Positions 37,481 to 45,678 of a stretch of DNA of 64,000 nt are shown here, one piece after another. This DNA comes from JAGDMJ01 sp963809695. Lineage in GTDB: Bacteria > Bacteroidota > Ignavibacteria > UBA10030 > UBA6906. Within the stretch, counting starts at the first letter, position 1. Every line of letters starts with the position of its first letter. The DNA lies in the NCBI GenBank assembly GCA_963809695.1, contig CAWEKI010000006.1, positions 558,001 through 622,000 of the forward strand. Direction: 5' to 3'. The notes beneath the pieces were generated by a model, which saw only the letters and a program-made list of their open reading frames with translations, had not been told where the DNA came from and ran no database searches. A program made the position numbers and the translations under genes.

Positions 37481-38656
37481 ATGACGCTCCGAGACGGTAA
37501 CAAGCTCCACCGCAGGGTGCGGCGATTGACCTCGGGTTATTCCACGCTCTGGTTCAACGCGTCCGGCAATCCGCCGACGTTCCTGCGACGCTCTTCCCGG
37601 CAAGAACAGCGCGAACAGGAGAAACACGTCGATGCTCTAAGGCGTCATGAATCGGTCTTCCTGAAAAGCGGCAGTTCCGGCGGGCGCGTGGAAGCACGGA
37701 AACAGATAATGGCCTTCGTGGTGCAGGGATTTCCCGGTCGGGCCGGGGCCCGCGTCAGGCGGTTTCTGGATCATTGTGGACGGGCAGGGGAAAAGTTTGT
37801 TGCGCAGGCCCGATCGTTCGATCCGGAAATGAAGGATGCCGATATACAGCAGGCGCTGAGAAACCTCTGGGTCTTCAACAGCATACAGTTCTACCTCGGC
37901 AAACCGGTCTCGGTGACCCCGTCATCCTTTGCGTACAGCATACTGTATCCATACACGGACAACTGGTTGGATGGGACGGGAGCAGCGGGCCGAGGCAAAC
38001 AGGCGCTCCTCCGCTGGCTTTCATCGCAGCTCTCCGGACGTCCCGTGCCAACGGATGATCCGCGGAAAGCGGGCATTGCGGCGTTGCTCAGAATGATCCG
38101 CAAGGAGCACCCGCGGTCCCGTCGTCCGGACATACATGAGAGCCTGCTAGCCATCCATCGCGCGCAGAAGAAAGCCCTCTCTCTCCGTGGCGCGGCTTCC
38201 GGCGGGAGCGAGCACAGTCTCATCCCGCTTACCGTCGAAAAAGGGGGGGCCTCCGTTCTTGTCGACGGTTATCTCGCGGGCCGTTTGAACAATGTCCAGG
38301 CAGGGGCCATCTTCGGCTATGGGGTCCTGCTCCAACTGGTCGATGACCTGCAGGATCTTAAGGAGGATGTCGACGCCGGCAATTCATCTCCCTTTTCGCG
38401 CGCCATCCGGCATGGAACGCTGGAGGGAGTGACAAACCGCCTGTTCAATCTCACCAGGCTTGTAGCAAATCAGCTGAAGTGCCACGACTCTCCGCAGAAC
38501 AACGACGTTGCCGCCCTGGTGGAGCGGAGCTGTACGGTTCTCATCGAAGAAGCCATTGCCCGACACTCGCATTTGTACAGGCAAGGCTACCTCTCCTTCC
38601 TGAACAGCTTTGCCCCCGTCCGCCTCGCTTACCTGCGCGGGATCAGGAGCCAGTGA
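37481..38656 (+). CDS. Class I isoprenoid biosynthesis-fold enzyme
   Basis: 391 aa all-alpha protein with two Asp-rich motifs typical of class I terpenoid enzymes: PYTDNWLDGTG near residue 160 and LVDDLQDLKEDVDAG near residue 287. The first is DNWLD rather than DDxxD. Overall sequence differs from ordinary farnesyl or geranylgeranyl synthases and from squalene/phytoene synthases. It is likely to bind a prenyl diphosphate through Mg2+, but the reaction is unknown. No other isoprenoid gene is close. ATG 37481 is preferred over GTG 37460; neither has a good ribosome binding site. Confidence 0.72.
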   Translation: MTLRDGNKLHRRVRRLTSGYSTLWFNASGNPPTFLRRSSRQEQREQEKHVDALRRHESVFLKSGSSGGRVEARKQIMAFVVQGFPGRAGARVRRFLDHCGRAGEKFVAQARSFDPEMKDADIQQALRNLWVFNSIQFYLGKPVSVTPSSFAYSILYPYTDNWLDGTGAAGRGKQALLRWLSSQLSGRPVPTDDPRKAGIAALLRMIRKEHPRSRRPDIHESLLAIHRAQKKALSLRGAASGGSEHSLIPLTVEKGGASVLVDGYLAGRLNNVQAGAIFGYGVLLQLVDDLQDLKEDVDAGNSSPFSRAIRHGTLEGVTNRLFNLTRLVANQLKCHDSPQNNDVAALVERSCTVLIEEAIARHSHLYRQGYLSFLNSFAPVRLAYLRGIRSQ

Positions 38657-38836
38657 TTGTTCATTTGGAGTCATGGATGCAAGCCGCTCCTCCTTCCGAT
38701 GCTTCCATCGGTTGTGCCGCAAGCCGTAGCCATTCCTCCAGGGAGACCATCCAGGGGACATGGTCTTCTTTCGATGATTTCCCGGCTTGTCCATTCGGAA
38801 CCTATCCACCCGCTTGAAATGTTCTGTGAATCATGA

Positions 38837-39083
38837 AGTGCACCCGCATCGGCGGATACAGCTTTTCACCTCACCGGGCAGACCAGCAACCTCCGGTGGT
38901 ACACGATGTTTGCGAACATCCCGCACGGTCTGGGCGAAGGCCGGCCACAGTTCGGTCTCGCCGGAGGCTTCGCCCTGTATGGCAGGACGGCCTCTTTGCT
39001 TTTTTGGGCAATGATCCGTATTCTGGCCTCCGGGTTCTTCCTGATATTGCCCGGGAAGGAACAGGTGTCACGTTGGCGCTAAA
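38837..39083 (+). pseudogene. Decayed C-terminal part of an outer-membrane protein gene
   Basis: From 38837 one frame reads TGQTSNLRWYTMFANIPHG and GEGRPQFGLAGGFALYGR, beta-strand sequence typical of outer-membrane proteins. Around 38993-39005 the coding signal moves to another frame, which continues FLGNDPYSGLRVLPDIA and ends VTLALNF with a terminal Phe, the barrel C-terminal signature, at TAA 39081-39083. An in-frame TGA at 38834 closes it upstream and there is no start. The rest of the 38657-39133 gap shows no other gene. A frameshifted, truncated remnant is the simplest reading. Confidence 0.6.
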
Positions 39084-39133
39084 CTTTTAACCGACTCTCA
39101 AATCCAAACCAGGAAAAGAAAGGAAGGATTCGG

Positions 39134-39706
39134 ATGACCAACCGTGCCGTGATGTTCGGCAGCATCGCAGTATCGTTGCTCCTGCTCACTGGATGTAACA
39201 AGAAGCAGCAGCAGTCGGAGGAACTATCGGCTTCGCTGGGACAAGGGAAGGGTTCCGTTGCAGGCGTTCAGTGGTCCGTCCCCAAGCGCTGGTCGGAGCA
39301 GGGTGCCCGGGAAATGCGCGCGGCCACATACACCATACCGGCAGCACCGGGAGATCCCGAGCCTGCGGAATGCGCTGTGTTCTATTTCGGCAACAGCCAG
39401 GGAGGGAGCATCGATGCGAACATTGACCGCTGGGTGGGACAATTCGAGTCAGCAGCGCCCCCGGCGAAATCCGAGCGGGAAGTCAACGGGTTGAAGGTGA
39501 CGCTTGTCCAGATTGCAGGGTCGTACCTGGCCCCGTCAGGGCCCATGATGCAGTCGTCAGGGAAAAAGGACAACTTCAGACTTCTGGGCGCAATCGTCGA
39601 AGGACCGAAAGGTTCCGTCTTCTTCAAGCTGACCGGTCCGGCGAAGACGGTCGGCGAGTGCGAAGGGGAATTCAATGCAGTGGTCGGATCGCTTTCGAAA
39701 CAGTAG
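39134..39706 (+). CDS. Predicted lipoprotein of unknown function
   Basis: 190 aa with lipobox LLLLTGC (Cys 21). The mature chain has SVPKRWSEQGAREMRAATY, then WVGQFES and FFKLTGPAKTVGE. This layout (a single globular domain, an ordinary lipid anchor) recurs in uncharacterised lipoproteins, with no catalytic motif. A clear GAAAGGAAGG stands before ATG 39134. Likely monocistronic, convergent with the next gene. Confidence 0.75.
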   Translation: MTNRAVMFGSIAVSLLLLTGCNKKQQQSEELSASLGQGKGSVAGVQWSVPKRWSEQGAREMRAATYTIPAAPGDPEPAECAVFYFGNSQGGSIDANIDRWVGQFESAAPPAKSEREVNGLKVTLVQIAGSYLAPSGPMMQSSGKKDNFRLLGAIVEGPKGSVFFKLTGPAKTVGECEGEFNAVVGSLSKQ

Positions 39707-39719
39707 GCGAGTGGCGCGA

Positions 39720-39743
39720 GCCCCGTCCCCTCATGGGCGGGGC
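39720..39743. terminator. Possible bidirectional hairpin between convergent genes
   Basis: GCCCCGTCC (39720-39728) pairs with GGGCGGGGC (39735-39743) through nine pairs, one of them G-U, around loop CCTCAT. It overlaps the last codons of the pterin dehydratase gene and has no T tract, so its role as terminator is uncertain. Confidence 0.35.
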
Positions 39744-40030
39744 CGCTCCAGCGCATCGACCCTTTTTGCAAACTCAAAGTCCAGATCGCTAATGCCGCCT
39801 GCGGAGTGCGTGCTCAGATCGACCGTCACTTTGTTGTAGACGTTGAACCATTCGGGATGATGGTTCATCGACTCGGCGATCAAGGCCACACTGGTCATGA
39901 ACCCGAAGGCCTGCACAAAATCCTCAAACCGGAATTCCTTGTGGAGCTTTCCGCTCGCGACGCTCCATCCGCGCACGCCTCCCACCCGTTGGTCAATATC
40001 CCGGGCTTCAAGCTTCTTTCGGTCCGCCAT
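39731..40030 (-). CDS. 4a-hydroxytetrahydrobiopterin dehydratase (PCD/DCoH family)
   Basis: 99 aa, the family length. The signature E-x3-HHP-x-W is present as ESMNHHPEWFNVYNKVTV near residue 53, followed by DLSTHSAGGISDLDFEFA. Dehydrates the 4a-carbinolamine formed by pterin-dependent hydroxylases; in bacteria without such hydroxylases the family may serve molybdopterin or other pterin chemistry. No phenylalanine hydroxylase gene is adjacent. Start 40030 has GAAGGAGCAGCC just upstream on the minus strand. Divergent from opcA. Confidence 0.92.
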   Translation of the reverse strand: MADRKKLEARDIDQRVGGVRGWSVASGKLHKEFRFEDFVQAFGFMTSVALIAESMNHHPEWFNVYNKVTVDLSTHSAGGISDLDFEFAKRVDALERPRP

Positions 40031-40106
40031 GGCTGCTCCTTCATGAAGATCGAATCATGTACCAACCTGATATTGTAACAACGGGAGAGGCCGGAAGATT
40101 GCAGAG

Positions 40107-40135
40107 TTGATTCTCCTTTCAAGATACCTTACCAT
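40107..40135 (+). promoter_or_regulatory. Candidate promoter of the opcA-pgl-glk operon
   Basis: TTGATT (40107-40112), 17-base spacer, TACCAT (40130-40135), 34 bases before ATG 40169. Same -35 hexamer and spacing as the candidates at 20693, 31411 and 46223. Confidence 0.45.
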
Positions 40136-40168
40136 GGTAGCACCGACGCTGCCACTGCATCAGCGGAA

Positions 40169-41365
40169 ATGGTATCCTCCACCGATAATTTTGTTACGCG
40201 CCTTCAGTCTATGAATCCGCTGCCACAATCGGTGCTGCTCGAGGCGCCGAAGGAAGTTTCGCTCGCTCAGCTCGAACAGGAATTGACACAGCTCTGGAAG
40301 GAAGCTGAGAGCGGGCGCGGGGATTCCTTCCATCCCGTAGTCCGCGCCTGCACGATGAACCTCATCGTGGTGACGGAAGATGAAGCGGAGGTTGATGCCG
40401 TCGCGGCAATGGTAGGGGACGTGACGCTGGAGCATCCGGCCCGGATCTTCCTGGTTGCGCTTGACCGGAATGCGGGAGAGCCCTCGCTGAACGCCTGGAT
40501 CTCGGCCCGTTGCGCTATTCCCGAGCCGGGGCAAGAACAGGTGTGTTGTGAACAGATCACGCTGGCGGGGCGGGGAAAAGACGTTGAAAAGATTTCGAGC
40601 GCCGTGACCTCACTGCTGGTCTCGGATGTCTCGACCGTGCTGCTGTGGAAAGCATCCATCGATGCTTCCGACCCCATGTTGCGATCACTCCTTGCCGTCA
40701 GCGACCGCGCGTTGATCGATTCTTCGGAGGCGTTGGTTCCGTTGCCTGCCCTGCTGGCCTGGAGAACGCTGGTCCACGCGGGAATCGGTGTGGCAACGCT
40801 GGGGGACCTGGGCTGGACGCACGCGACATCCTGGCGCGCGGTCATCGCGCGGGCGTTTCAGCCCGACGAGACGCGTGCACTGCTCCATACGCTTGACGCG
40901 GTGTCGATCGAATATTCCTCATCGCAGCTCCCCCGGCATAGTGGCTTCAGCCAGGCACTGCTTTTGCTCGGGTGGCTTGCGCATGCTCTTGAGTGGAAAA
41001 GCAGCGGGGCGCCATGCGCTGTGCGCGAAGAATCCCTGAGCTGCGCATTTCGCAGGGGGGAGTACACCGTGTCGGTAGAGCTGAACCCGGTGCCTGCCTC
41101 CAGCAAGGAACCCGGCGGGATTGAGCGTATCCTGATCAGCGCGGGAGCGGACTTCCGGGTCGAACTGCGGGAAGTGGAGCCGAGGAGCGATATCATGATG
41201 ACGCAGACGCGTGGACATCAACAGAAACAGTCGGTCGTTCCGCTGCGCACGCTTTCTGAATCCGAGCTGATGGCCGGAGAGCTCGAGATCCTGCAGCGGG
41301 ATGAGCTGTACGAGCAGAGCCTGGACGCTCTTGCCGCAGTCGCAGCCGGGGGCCGAAAGCCATGA
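40169..41365 (+). CDS. opcA: Glucose-6-phosphate dehydrogenase assembly protein OpcA
   Basis: 398 aa. The N-terminal domain has MNLIVVTEDEAEVDAVAAMV and EHPARIFLVA, then EQITLAGRGKDVEKISSAVTSLLVSDVSTVLLWK, the core of OpcA. The C-terminal domain is the matching beta-rich part. OpcA binds glucose-6-phosphate dehydrogenase and, in cyanobacteria, couples it to redox state. Usually zwf lies directly upstream; here the upstream neighbour is a divergent pterin dehydratase. Overlaps pgl by four bases (ATGA). Confidence 0.85.
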   Translation: MVSSTDNFVTRLQSMNPLPQSVLLEAPKEVSLAQLEQELTQLWKEAESGRGDSFHPVVRACTMNLIVVTEDEAEVDAVAAMVGDVTLEHPARIFLVALDRNAGEPSLNAWISARCAIPEPGQEQVCCEQITLAGRGKDVEKISSAVTSLLVSDVSTVLLWKASIDASDPMLRSLLAVSDRALIDSSEALVPLPALLAWRTLVHAGIGVATLGDLGWTHATSWRAVIARAFQPDETRALLHTLDAVSIEYSSSQLPRHSGFSQALLLLGWLAHALEWKSSGAPCAVREESLSCAFRRGEYTVSVELNPVPASSKEPGGIERILISAGADFRVELREVEPRSDIMMTQTRGHQQKQSVVPLRTLSESELMAGELEILQRDELYEQSLDALAAVAAGGRKP

Positions 41366-42171
41366 AAGGACATCTGGAAACCTTTGCGTCATTGGCGGCC
41401 CTGCAGCAGGGGGCGGCTGAAAAGATTGTGATGTGCCTGGGGGAAGCAATCCTCGCGCACGGTTCGGCGTCCTTTGTGCTCTCCGGCGGTGCGACGCCGC
41501 GCGGAGTCTATGAACTCCTCGGCTCGGAGAAGTACCGCAACCAGATCGAGTGGAGAAAGGTCCATCTGTTCTGGGGAGACGAGCGCTGTGTCGGACCCAC
41601 AATGCCGGAAAGCAATTTTCGGATGGCAAATGCATCTCTCATCCGGAACATTTCCATACCTCCCCAGAACGTTCACCGCATTCGCGGCGAGTTAAAGCCG
41701 CAGGAAGCGGCGCGTGCCTGCGAGACGGATATCCGCCGCTTTTTCGGCTTGAAGGAAGGGGAATTCCCCCGTTTTCAGCTGGCCTTGCTGGGCCTTGGCG
41801 AAGATGGGCACACGGCATCGGTGTTTCCGGGAACCAGCGTGCTGAACGAGAAACGGCTGATCGTTTCGGAGGTGCATGTGGAAGCGCTCGCAGCCTCCCG
41901 CGTGACGCTCACGATCCCCGCTATCAATAACGCCGCCACGGTGATGTTTCTTGTTTCCGGCAGGACCAAGGCGGCCATTCTCCGGGACGTGCTGGAAGAC
42001 GCGGAACCCGTCCCCGCCAAAGGCGGGGACGAAGCTTCCGTCCGTACAGGCGGTTCGGAGCGGAAGGAGCCGCGCTTTCCTGCACAATGCATCAACCCAA
42101 CGTCCGGCCAGCTCTTGTGGCTCGTGGATAACGAGGCGGCATCGCAACTCCCAAAGGCGGAGACAGCATGA
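41362..42171 (+). CDS. pgl: 6-phosphogluconolactonase
   Basis: 269 aa. NagB/DevB fold with SGGATPRGVYELL near residue 40, LFWGDERCVGPTMPESNFRM near 70 and the catalytic LGEDGHTASVFPGT near 150. Hydrolyses 6-phosphogluconolactone in the oxidative pentose phosphate pathway. Oddly, between ILRDVLEDAE and RFPAQCINP the chain has roughly 22 extra residues encoded by a GC-rich palindromic stretch (42009-42066) that keeps the frame. Coupled by four-base overlaps to opcA and to glk. Confidence 0.9.
   Translation: MKGHLETFASLAALQQGAAEKIVMCLGEAILAHGSASFVLSGGATPRGVYELLGSEKYRNQIEWRKVHLFWGDERCVGPTMPESNFRMANASLIRNISIPPQNVHRIRGELKPQEAARACETDIRRFFGLKEGEFPRFQLALLGLGEDGHTASVFPGTSVLNEKRLIVSEVHVEALAASRVTLTIPAINNAATVMFLVSGRTKAAILRDVLEDAEPVPAKGGDEASVRTGGSERKEPRFPAQCINPTSGQLLWLVDNEAASQLPKAETA
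42009..42066 (+). repeat. Palindromic element inserted in frame inside pgl
   Basis: A perfect 10-bp stem with an AAA loop (CGTCCCCGCC at 42009-42018, GGCGGGGACG at 42022-42031) is followed by a second inverted pair CTTCCG (42035-42040) with CGGAAG (42061-42066). It encodes roughly PVPAKGGDEASVRTGGSE, absent from ordinary lactonases by my recollection of the family. It resembles the intragenic palindromic elements known from Rickettsia and REP-type repeats of other bacteria. No second full copy was found in the window. Confidence 0.55.
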
Positions 42172-43148
42172 TCCTTGCAGGAGATATCGGCGGAACAAAA
42201 ACAAACCTGGCCTATTTCAAAGAAGAAGAGGGACGCGTCGTCCCCGTACACCTGAGAAGCTATCCAAGCCACCAGTATCGGTCGGTGCTTGAGGTCATCG
42301 ACGCGATGCAGAAGGAGATTCCCGCTCCGATCTCCGCGGCTGCGTTCGGCATTGCCGGGCCGATCGTGGAAGGGCGGAGCAAGCTTACGAATCTGGGGTG
42401 GGAGGTCGTGGCTGAGGAGATCCAGTCGTGGCTCGAGCTCCCGCACGTGGGACTCCTGAACGACCTCGAGGCCACGGCCTACGGGGTGCTGCATCTTCCC
42501 GCAAGCGGCAGGCTCACACTGCAGAATGGCGACGCGCAGAAGAATGCAGCCATAGCCGTGATCGCGGCGGGGACGGGGCTCGGGGAAGGTGCTCTCATCT
42601 GGGACGGCAAACGGTACCGCGCCATGCCTTCAGAGGGAGGTCATTCTGACTTCGCTCCCCGGAATGAATTGGAGATGGATCTGTTGCGCTTCCTCCTGAG
42701 AAAATTCAAACGCGTGAGCTACGAGCGTATCCTGTCCGGGCCCGGCTTCCTCAATCTCTATGAGTTCTTCCGATCGCGCTCTCAGGAAGCTGAGCCGGCC
42801 TGGCTTACCGAGAAGCTCAAGTCCGGCAATCCAGCGGCGGCAATCTCCTCTGCCGGCCTGGAACGGACGGACCCTGTGTGCGTTCAGGTCCTCGACCTGT
42901 TTGTTTCGCTCTACGGGGCGGAAGCAGGCAACCTCGCGCTCAAAGTGCTTGCTACCGGCGGCGTGTATATCGGTGGCGGCATTGCTCCAAAGATTCTGCC
43001 CAGGATTCGGGAGGGAGGCTTCCTGGAAGGCTTCACGACAAAAGGGCGGCACTCCGCACTCCTGAAGACCATCCCGCTCTCTCTGATACTCAATGATACG
43101 ATTGCACTTTATGGCGCGGCTCACTATGCCACGGTCATGCATGGGTAG
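42168..43148 (+). CDS. glk: Glucokinase
   Basis: 326 aa, Glk family (not ROK). Phosphate-binding GDIGGTKTNLAYF at the start, catalytic Asp in LLNDLEATAYG near residue 100, GTGLGEGALIW near 133, SEGGHSDFAPR, and the adenosine motif TGGVYIGGGIAPKI near 264. Phosphorylates glucose with ATP, feeding glycolysis and the pentose phosphate pathway; this fits its place after opcA and pgl. Overlaps pgl by four bases. Confidence 0.93.
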   Translation: MILAGDIGGTKTNLAYFKEEEGRVVPVHLRSYPSHQYRSVLEVIDAMQKEIPAPISAAAFGIAGPIVEGRSKLTNLGWEVVAEEIQSWLELPHVGLLNDLEATAYGVLHLPASGRLTLQNGDAQKNAAIAVIAAGTGLGEGALIWDGKRYRAMPSEGGHSDFAPRNELEMDLLRFLLRKFKRVSYERILSGPGFLNLYEFFRSRSQEAEPAWLTEKLKSGNPAAAISSAGLERTDPVCVQVLDLFVSLYGAEAGNLALKVLATGGVYIGGGIAPKILPRIREGGFLEGFTTKGRHSALLKTIPLSLILNDTIALYGAAHYATVMHG

Positions 43149-43169
43149 TCGCGCGGAGAGATTGCGCCT

Positions 43170-44681
43170 ATGCCAGTTTTAGCAGCCATTGATGTCGGCT
43201 CCAACGCGCTCAGGCTCGCCATCGGAGATGTTGACAGTCAGCAGCATGTCACCTTGCTTGAGAGCCTGCGGGAGCCTGTGCGCCTCGGCCAGGATGTTTT
43301 CGCGAACGGCACGATCTCTGAGGAGGTGACGGATCAGGCGGTTGCGGCCTTTCAGAAATTCCGCCGCGCGATCGACCTCCACGGCGCCACCTGGTCAAAG
43401 GCCGTTGCGACGAGCGCGGTCCGCGAGGCTCTGAACCGGGAAATCTTCGTGGACCGTCTCGCCGGCGCAAGCGGCATCGATGTCATGGCGATCGGTCCGG
43501 AGGAGGAAGCCCGGCTTATCTTCCTTGCCGTTGCGGACGCGCTCAGCTTGAAGAACAAGCTTGCCATGCTGATCGATATCGGCGGCGGAAGCACGGAGAT
43601 CACCCTGGCCGAGAACGAGAGCATTATTGCTACTGAGAGCTTCCGCATCGGAGCAGTCCGGCTGCTGAATCTCTTCGAGGAGAAAAAGCACGGAGAAACC
43701 AAGTTCAATCAACTCCTTCGCGAGTATATGGACGCGACCCAGAAGCGGATCAAGAAAGAGGTCGGCTCCAGGAAGATCGATTTGTGCGTGGGCACAGGAG
43801 GGAACGTCGAAACGTTGGGGGATCTCAGGAGATCGCTGCTGCGCAAGGAGCGGGATTCCGAGATCAGCGACGATGATCTGGACCTGCTCCTGAAGAAGCT
43901 GCAGGGAATGACCTACGAACAGAGAATCCAGGAGTTGGGTCTTCGCCCGGATCGTGCGGACGTTATCGTTCCGGCCTCTATGGTGCTGCAGAAGATTGTT
44001 CGGGTTGCCGGCGTGTCCGATGTGGTCATCCCGCGCGTCGGGCTGAAGGACGGCCTGCTGATCGACATGATCCAGGAGTTGTTCGGCGAGAAGAGGCCGC
44101 TGCGCCGGGACCAGGTCCTTGCCTCCGCCATCCAGCTTGGCCGCAAGTACATGTTTGACGAACAGCATGGCACCACCGTGGCCCGCTATGCCGCGCGCCT
44201 GTTCGATGAGACACGGTCGCTCCACAACCTCGGTCTGGAATTCCGCCTGCTGCTGGAAGTCGCTGCGCTCCTGCACGACATCGGCAATTTTGTCAATTCC
44301 ACCGACCATCACAAGCACACATTCTATCTCCTCTCCGTCTCCCCACTCGTCGGGCTCACGCAATCGCAACTTGCCATCGTCGCCAATGTTGCACGCTACC
44401 ACCGCAAGTCCCTGCCGAAGCCGCAGCATGATGGTTACCGGGCTCTTTCGTCCAAGGAACGGGTGGTGGTCTCGAAGCTCAGCGCGCTGCTCCGGCTCGC
44501 GGATGCCATGGACACCGAGCATGCATCCAAGGTGGAGGGCTTCACCGTGGAGTACAAAAAGCCCAAGCTCACTCTGCGGCTGCGGGGGGAGGGGGACCTC
44601 TTGCTTGAAAAATGGGCGCTGGCGAAGAAGGCGCCGATGTTTGAGGATATCTTCAGCGCGAAGCTCACCATTGACGACTAG
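43170..44681 (+). CDS. ppx: Ppx/GppA phosphatase with C-terminal HD domain
   Basis: 503 aa. The ASKHA-fold phosphatase part has AAIDVGSNALRLAIGDV, VATSAVREALNREIF, IDIGGGSTEITLAE near residue 136 and VCVGTGGN-type loop LCVGTGGNVETLG. An HD-like domain follows (LLHDIGNFVNSTDHHKHT near 370). It degrades polyphosphate or hydrolyses pppGpp. The two following genes, CHAD and SixA, commonly cluster with Ppx, which favours polyphosphate metabolism. Starts 21 bases after glk and may be in the same transcript. Confidence 0.9.
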   Translation: MPVLAAIDVGSNALRLAIGDVDSQQHVTLLESLREPVRLGQDVFANGTISEEVTDQAVAAFQKFRRAIDLHGATWSKAVATSAVREALNREIFVDRLAGASGIDVMAIGPEEEARLIFLAVADALSLKNKLAMLIDIGGGSTEITLAENESIIATESFRIGAVRLLNLFEEKKHGETKFNQLLREYMDATQKRIKKEVGSRKIDLCVGTGGNVETLGDLRRSLLRKERDSEISDDDLDLLLKKLQGMTYEQRIQELGLRPDRADVIVPASMVLQKIVRVAGVSDVVIPRVGLKDGLLIDMIQELFGEKRPLRRDQVLASAIQLGRKYMFDEQHGTTVARYAARLFDETRSLHNLGLEFRLLLEVAALLHDIGNFVNSTDHHKHTFYLLSVSPLVGLTQSQLAIVANVARYHRKSLPKPQHDGYRALSSKERVVVSKLSALLRLADAMDTEHASKVEGFTVEYKKPKLTLRLRGEGDLLLEKWALAKKAPMFEDIFSAKLTIDD

Positions 44682-44685
44682 CATC

Positions 44686-45678
44686 ATGCCACGAACCCCC
44701 GCATCAGTCCGCCACAAACGGAAAAGCCGCAGGAAGATTCCCCCTCCTCAGCCGGAACTCACCGTGGGGACAACGCTGGTCGCTGCTCTGGATGGGCGGT
44801 GGGAGAAGTTCCTTGCGCAGCTTCGGAGGAACCGCCGCCGATGCACGGAGCCCGCAATCCATGACCTCCGCGTGGCGACCCGGAGGATGATCGCAACGCT
44901 GGATGTGGCAGGGGCTGTCCTGCCCGGGGGAACCCCTCAGGACGTCCGGCGGAAGCTGAAACGGCTGTTGAAAGGGTTCAATGAACTCCGTGACCTGCAT
45001 ATCCAGCTCTTGCACTTTCAGGCACTGCGTGTGAAGTTCCCCGTACTCCAGCCCTTCCTGGTGGCGTTGAGGCTTCGCGAACGGCAGCTGGTGCGGGAGG
45101 CAGCGCTGACCATCGCGGGGATGAAGACCCGTGCCATGGAACAGGAGTTCGCGCGCGCAGCCGAGAGCCTCACACAGGTGACCACAGGGCCGGAGGCGGA
45201 GCAGGCGTCCCGGGCAGCGCTGTTTGGAGCATTGGCTGCGGCATTTGTGCGCGCGGCCGGATTACGGAAACGTGTTGTCCCCGGGGATCCGGCATCGATC
45301 CATGCGCTTCGTGTGGCTTTTAAGAAATTCCGATACACGGTGGAGGTGCTTGCCCCGCTTCTGCCCGGATTCGGGAAGAAGCAGTTCAAGGCAATGAACA
45401 TCTACCAGACGCGGATGGGTGAGATCCAGGATCTCCAGGTCGTCGGCACGGCGCTGACCATAAATCCACCCGGCCGCTTCCGGACAATGCCTGCTTCGCT
45501 CTTGCCCGTTCATCAGTTCGTCACGCAGCAACGGACGGCGCAGATCGAGCGGTTCTTGCGCGATGCGGACGATCTGCTCACATTCTCGCACTTCATTTCT
45601 TGGAGTCCGTATGGAACTCTTCATCCTCCGTCACGGCGTGGCGGTGCCACGCGGCAGCAGCGAGTATCCCGACGATAG
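44686..45678 (+). CDS. CHAD domain protein
   Basis: 330 aa, very basic. Two helical CHAD halves, each with the conserved His-x-x-R-V motif: IHDLRVATRRM near residue 62 and IHALRVAFKKFRYTVEVL near 205. CHAD proteins bind polyphosphate granules through these basic surfaces. ATG 44686 is chosen because the frame before it runs antisense-free over ppx without CHAD sequence. It overlaps the next gene by 68 bases, and its last 20 or so residues (Arg-rich) are encoded within that overlap. Confidence 0.87.
   Translation: MPRTPASVRHKRKSRRKIPPPQPELTVGTTLVAALDGRWEKFLAQLRRNRRRCTEPAIHDLRVATRRMIATLDVAGAVLPGGTPQDVRRKLKRLLKGFNELRDLHIQLLHFQALRVKFPVLQPFLVALRLRERQLVREAALTIAGMKTRAMEQEFARAAESLTQVTTGPEAEQASRAALFGALAAAFVRAAGLRKRVVPGDPASIHALRVAFKKFRYTVEVLAPLLPGFGKKQFKAMNIYQTRMGEIQDLQVVGTALTINPPGRFRTMPASLLPVHQFVTQQRTAQIERFLRDADDLLTFSHFISWSPYGTLHPPSRRGGATRQQRVSRR

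Noticed and set aside
38479..38817. 112-codon + frame overlapping the end of the isoprenoid-fold gene
   Set aside because: It is out of frame with the real gene, and its unique tail (38657-38817) has no recognisable features.
44119..44685. Upstream extension of the CHAD gene frame
   Set aside because: The extension lies inside ppx in another frame and encodes a Ser/Arg-rich mirror of that gene.
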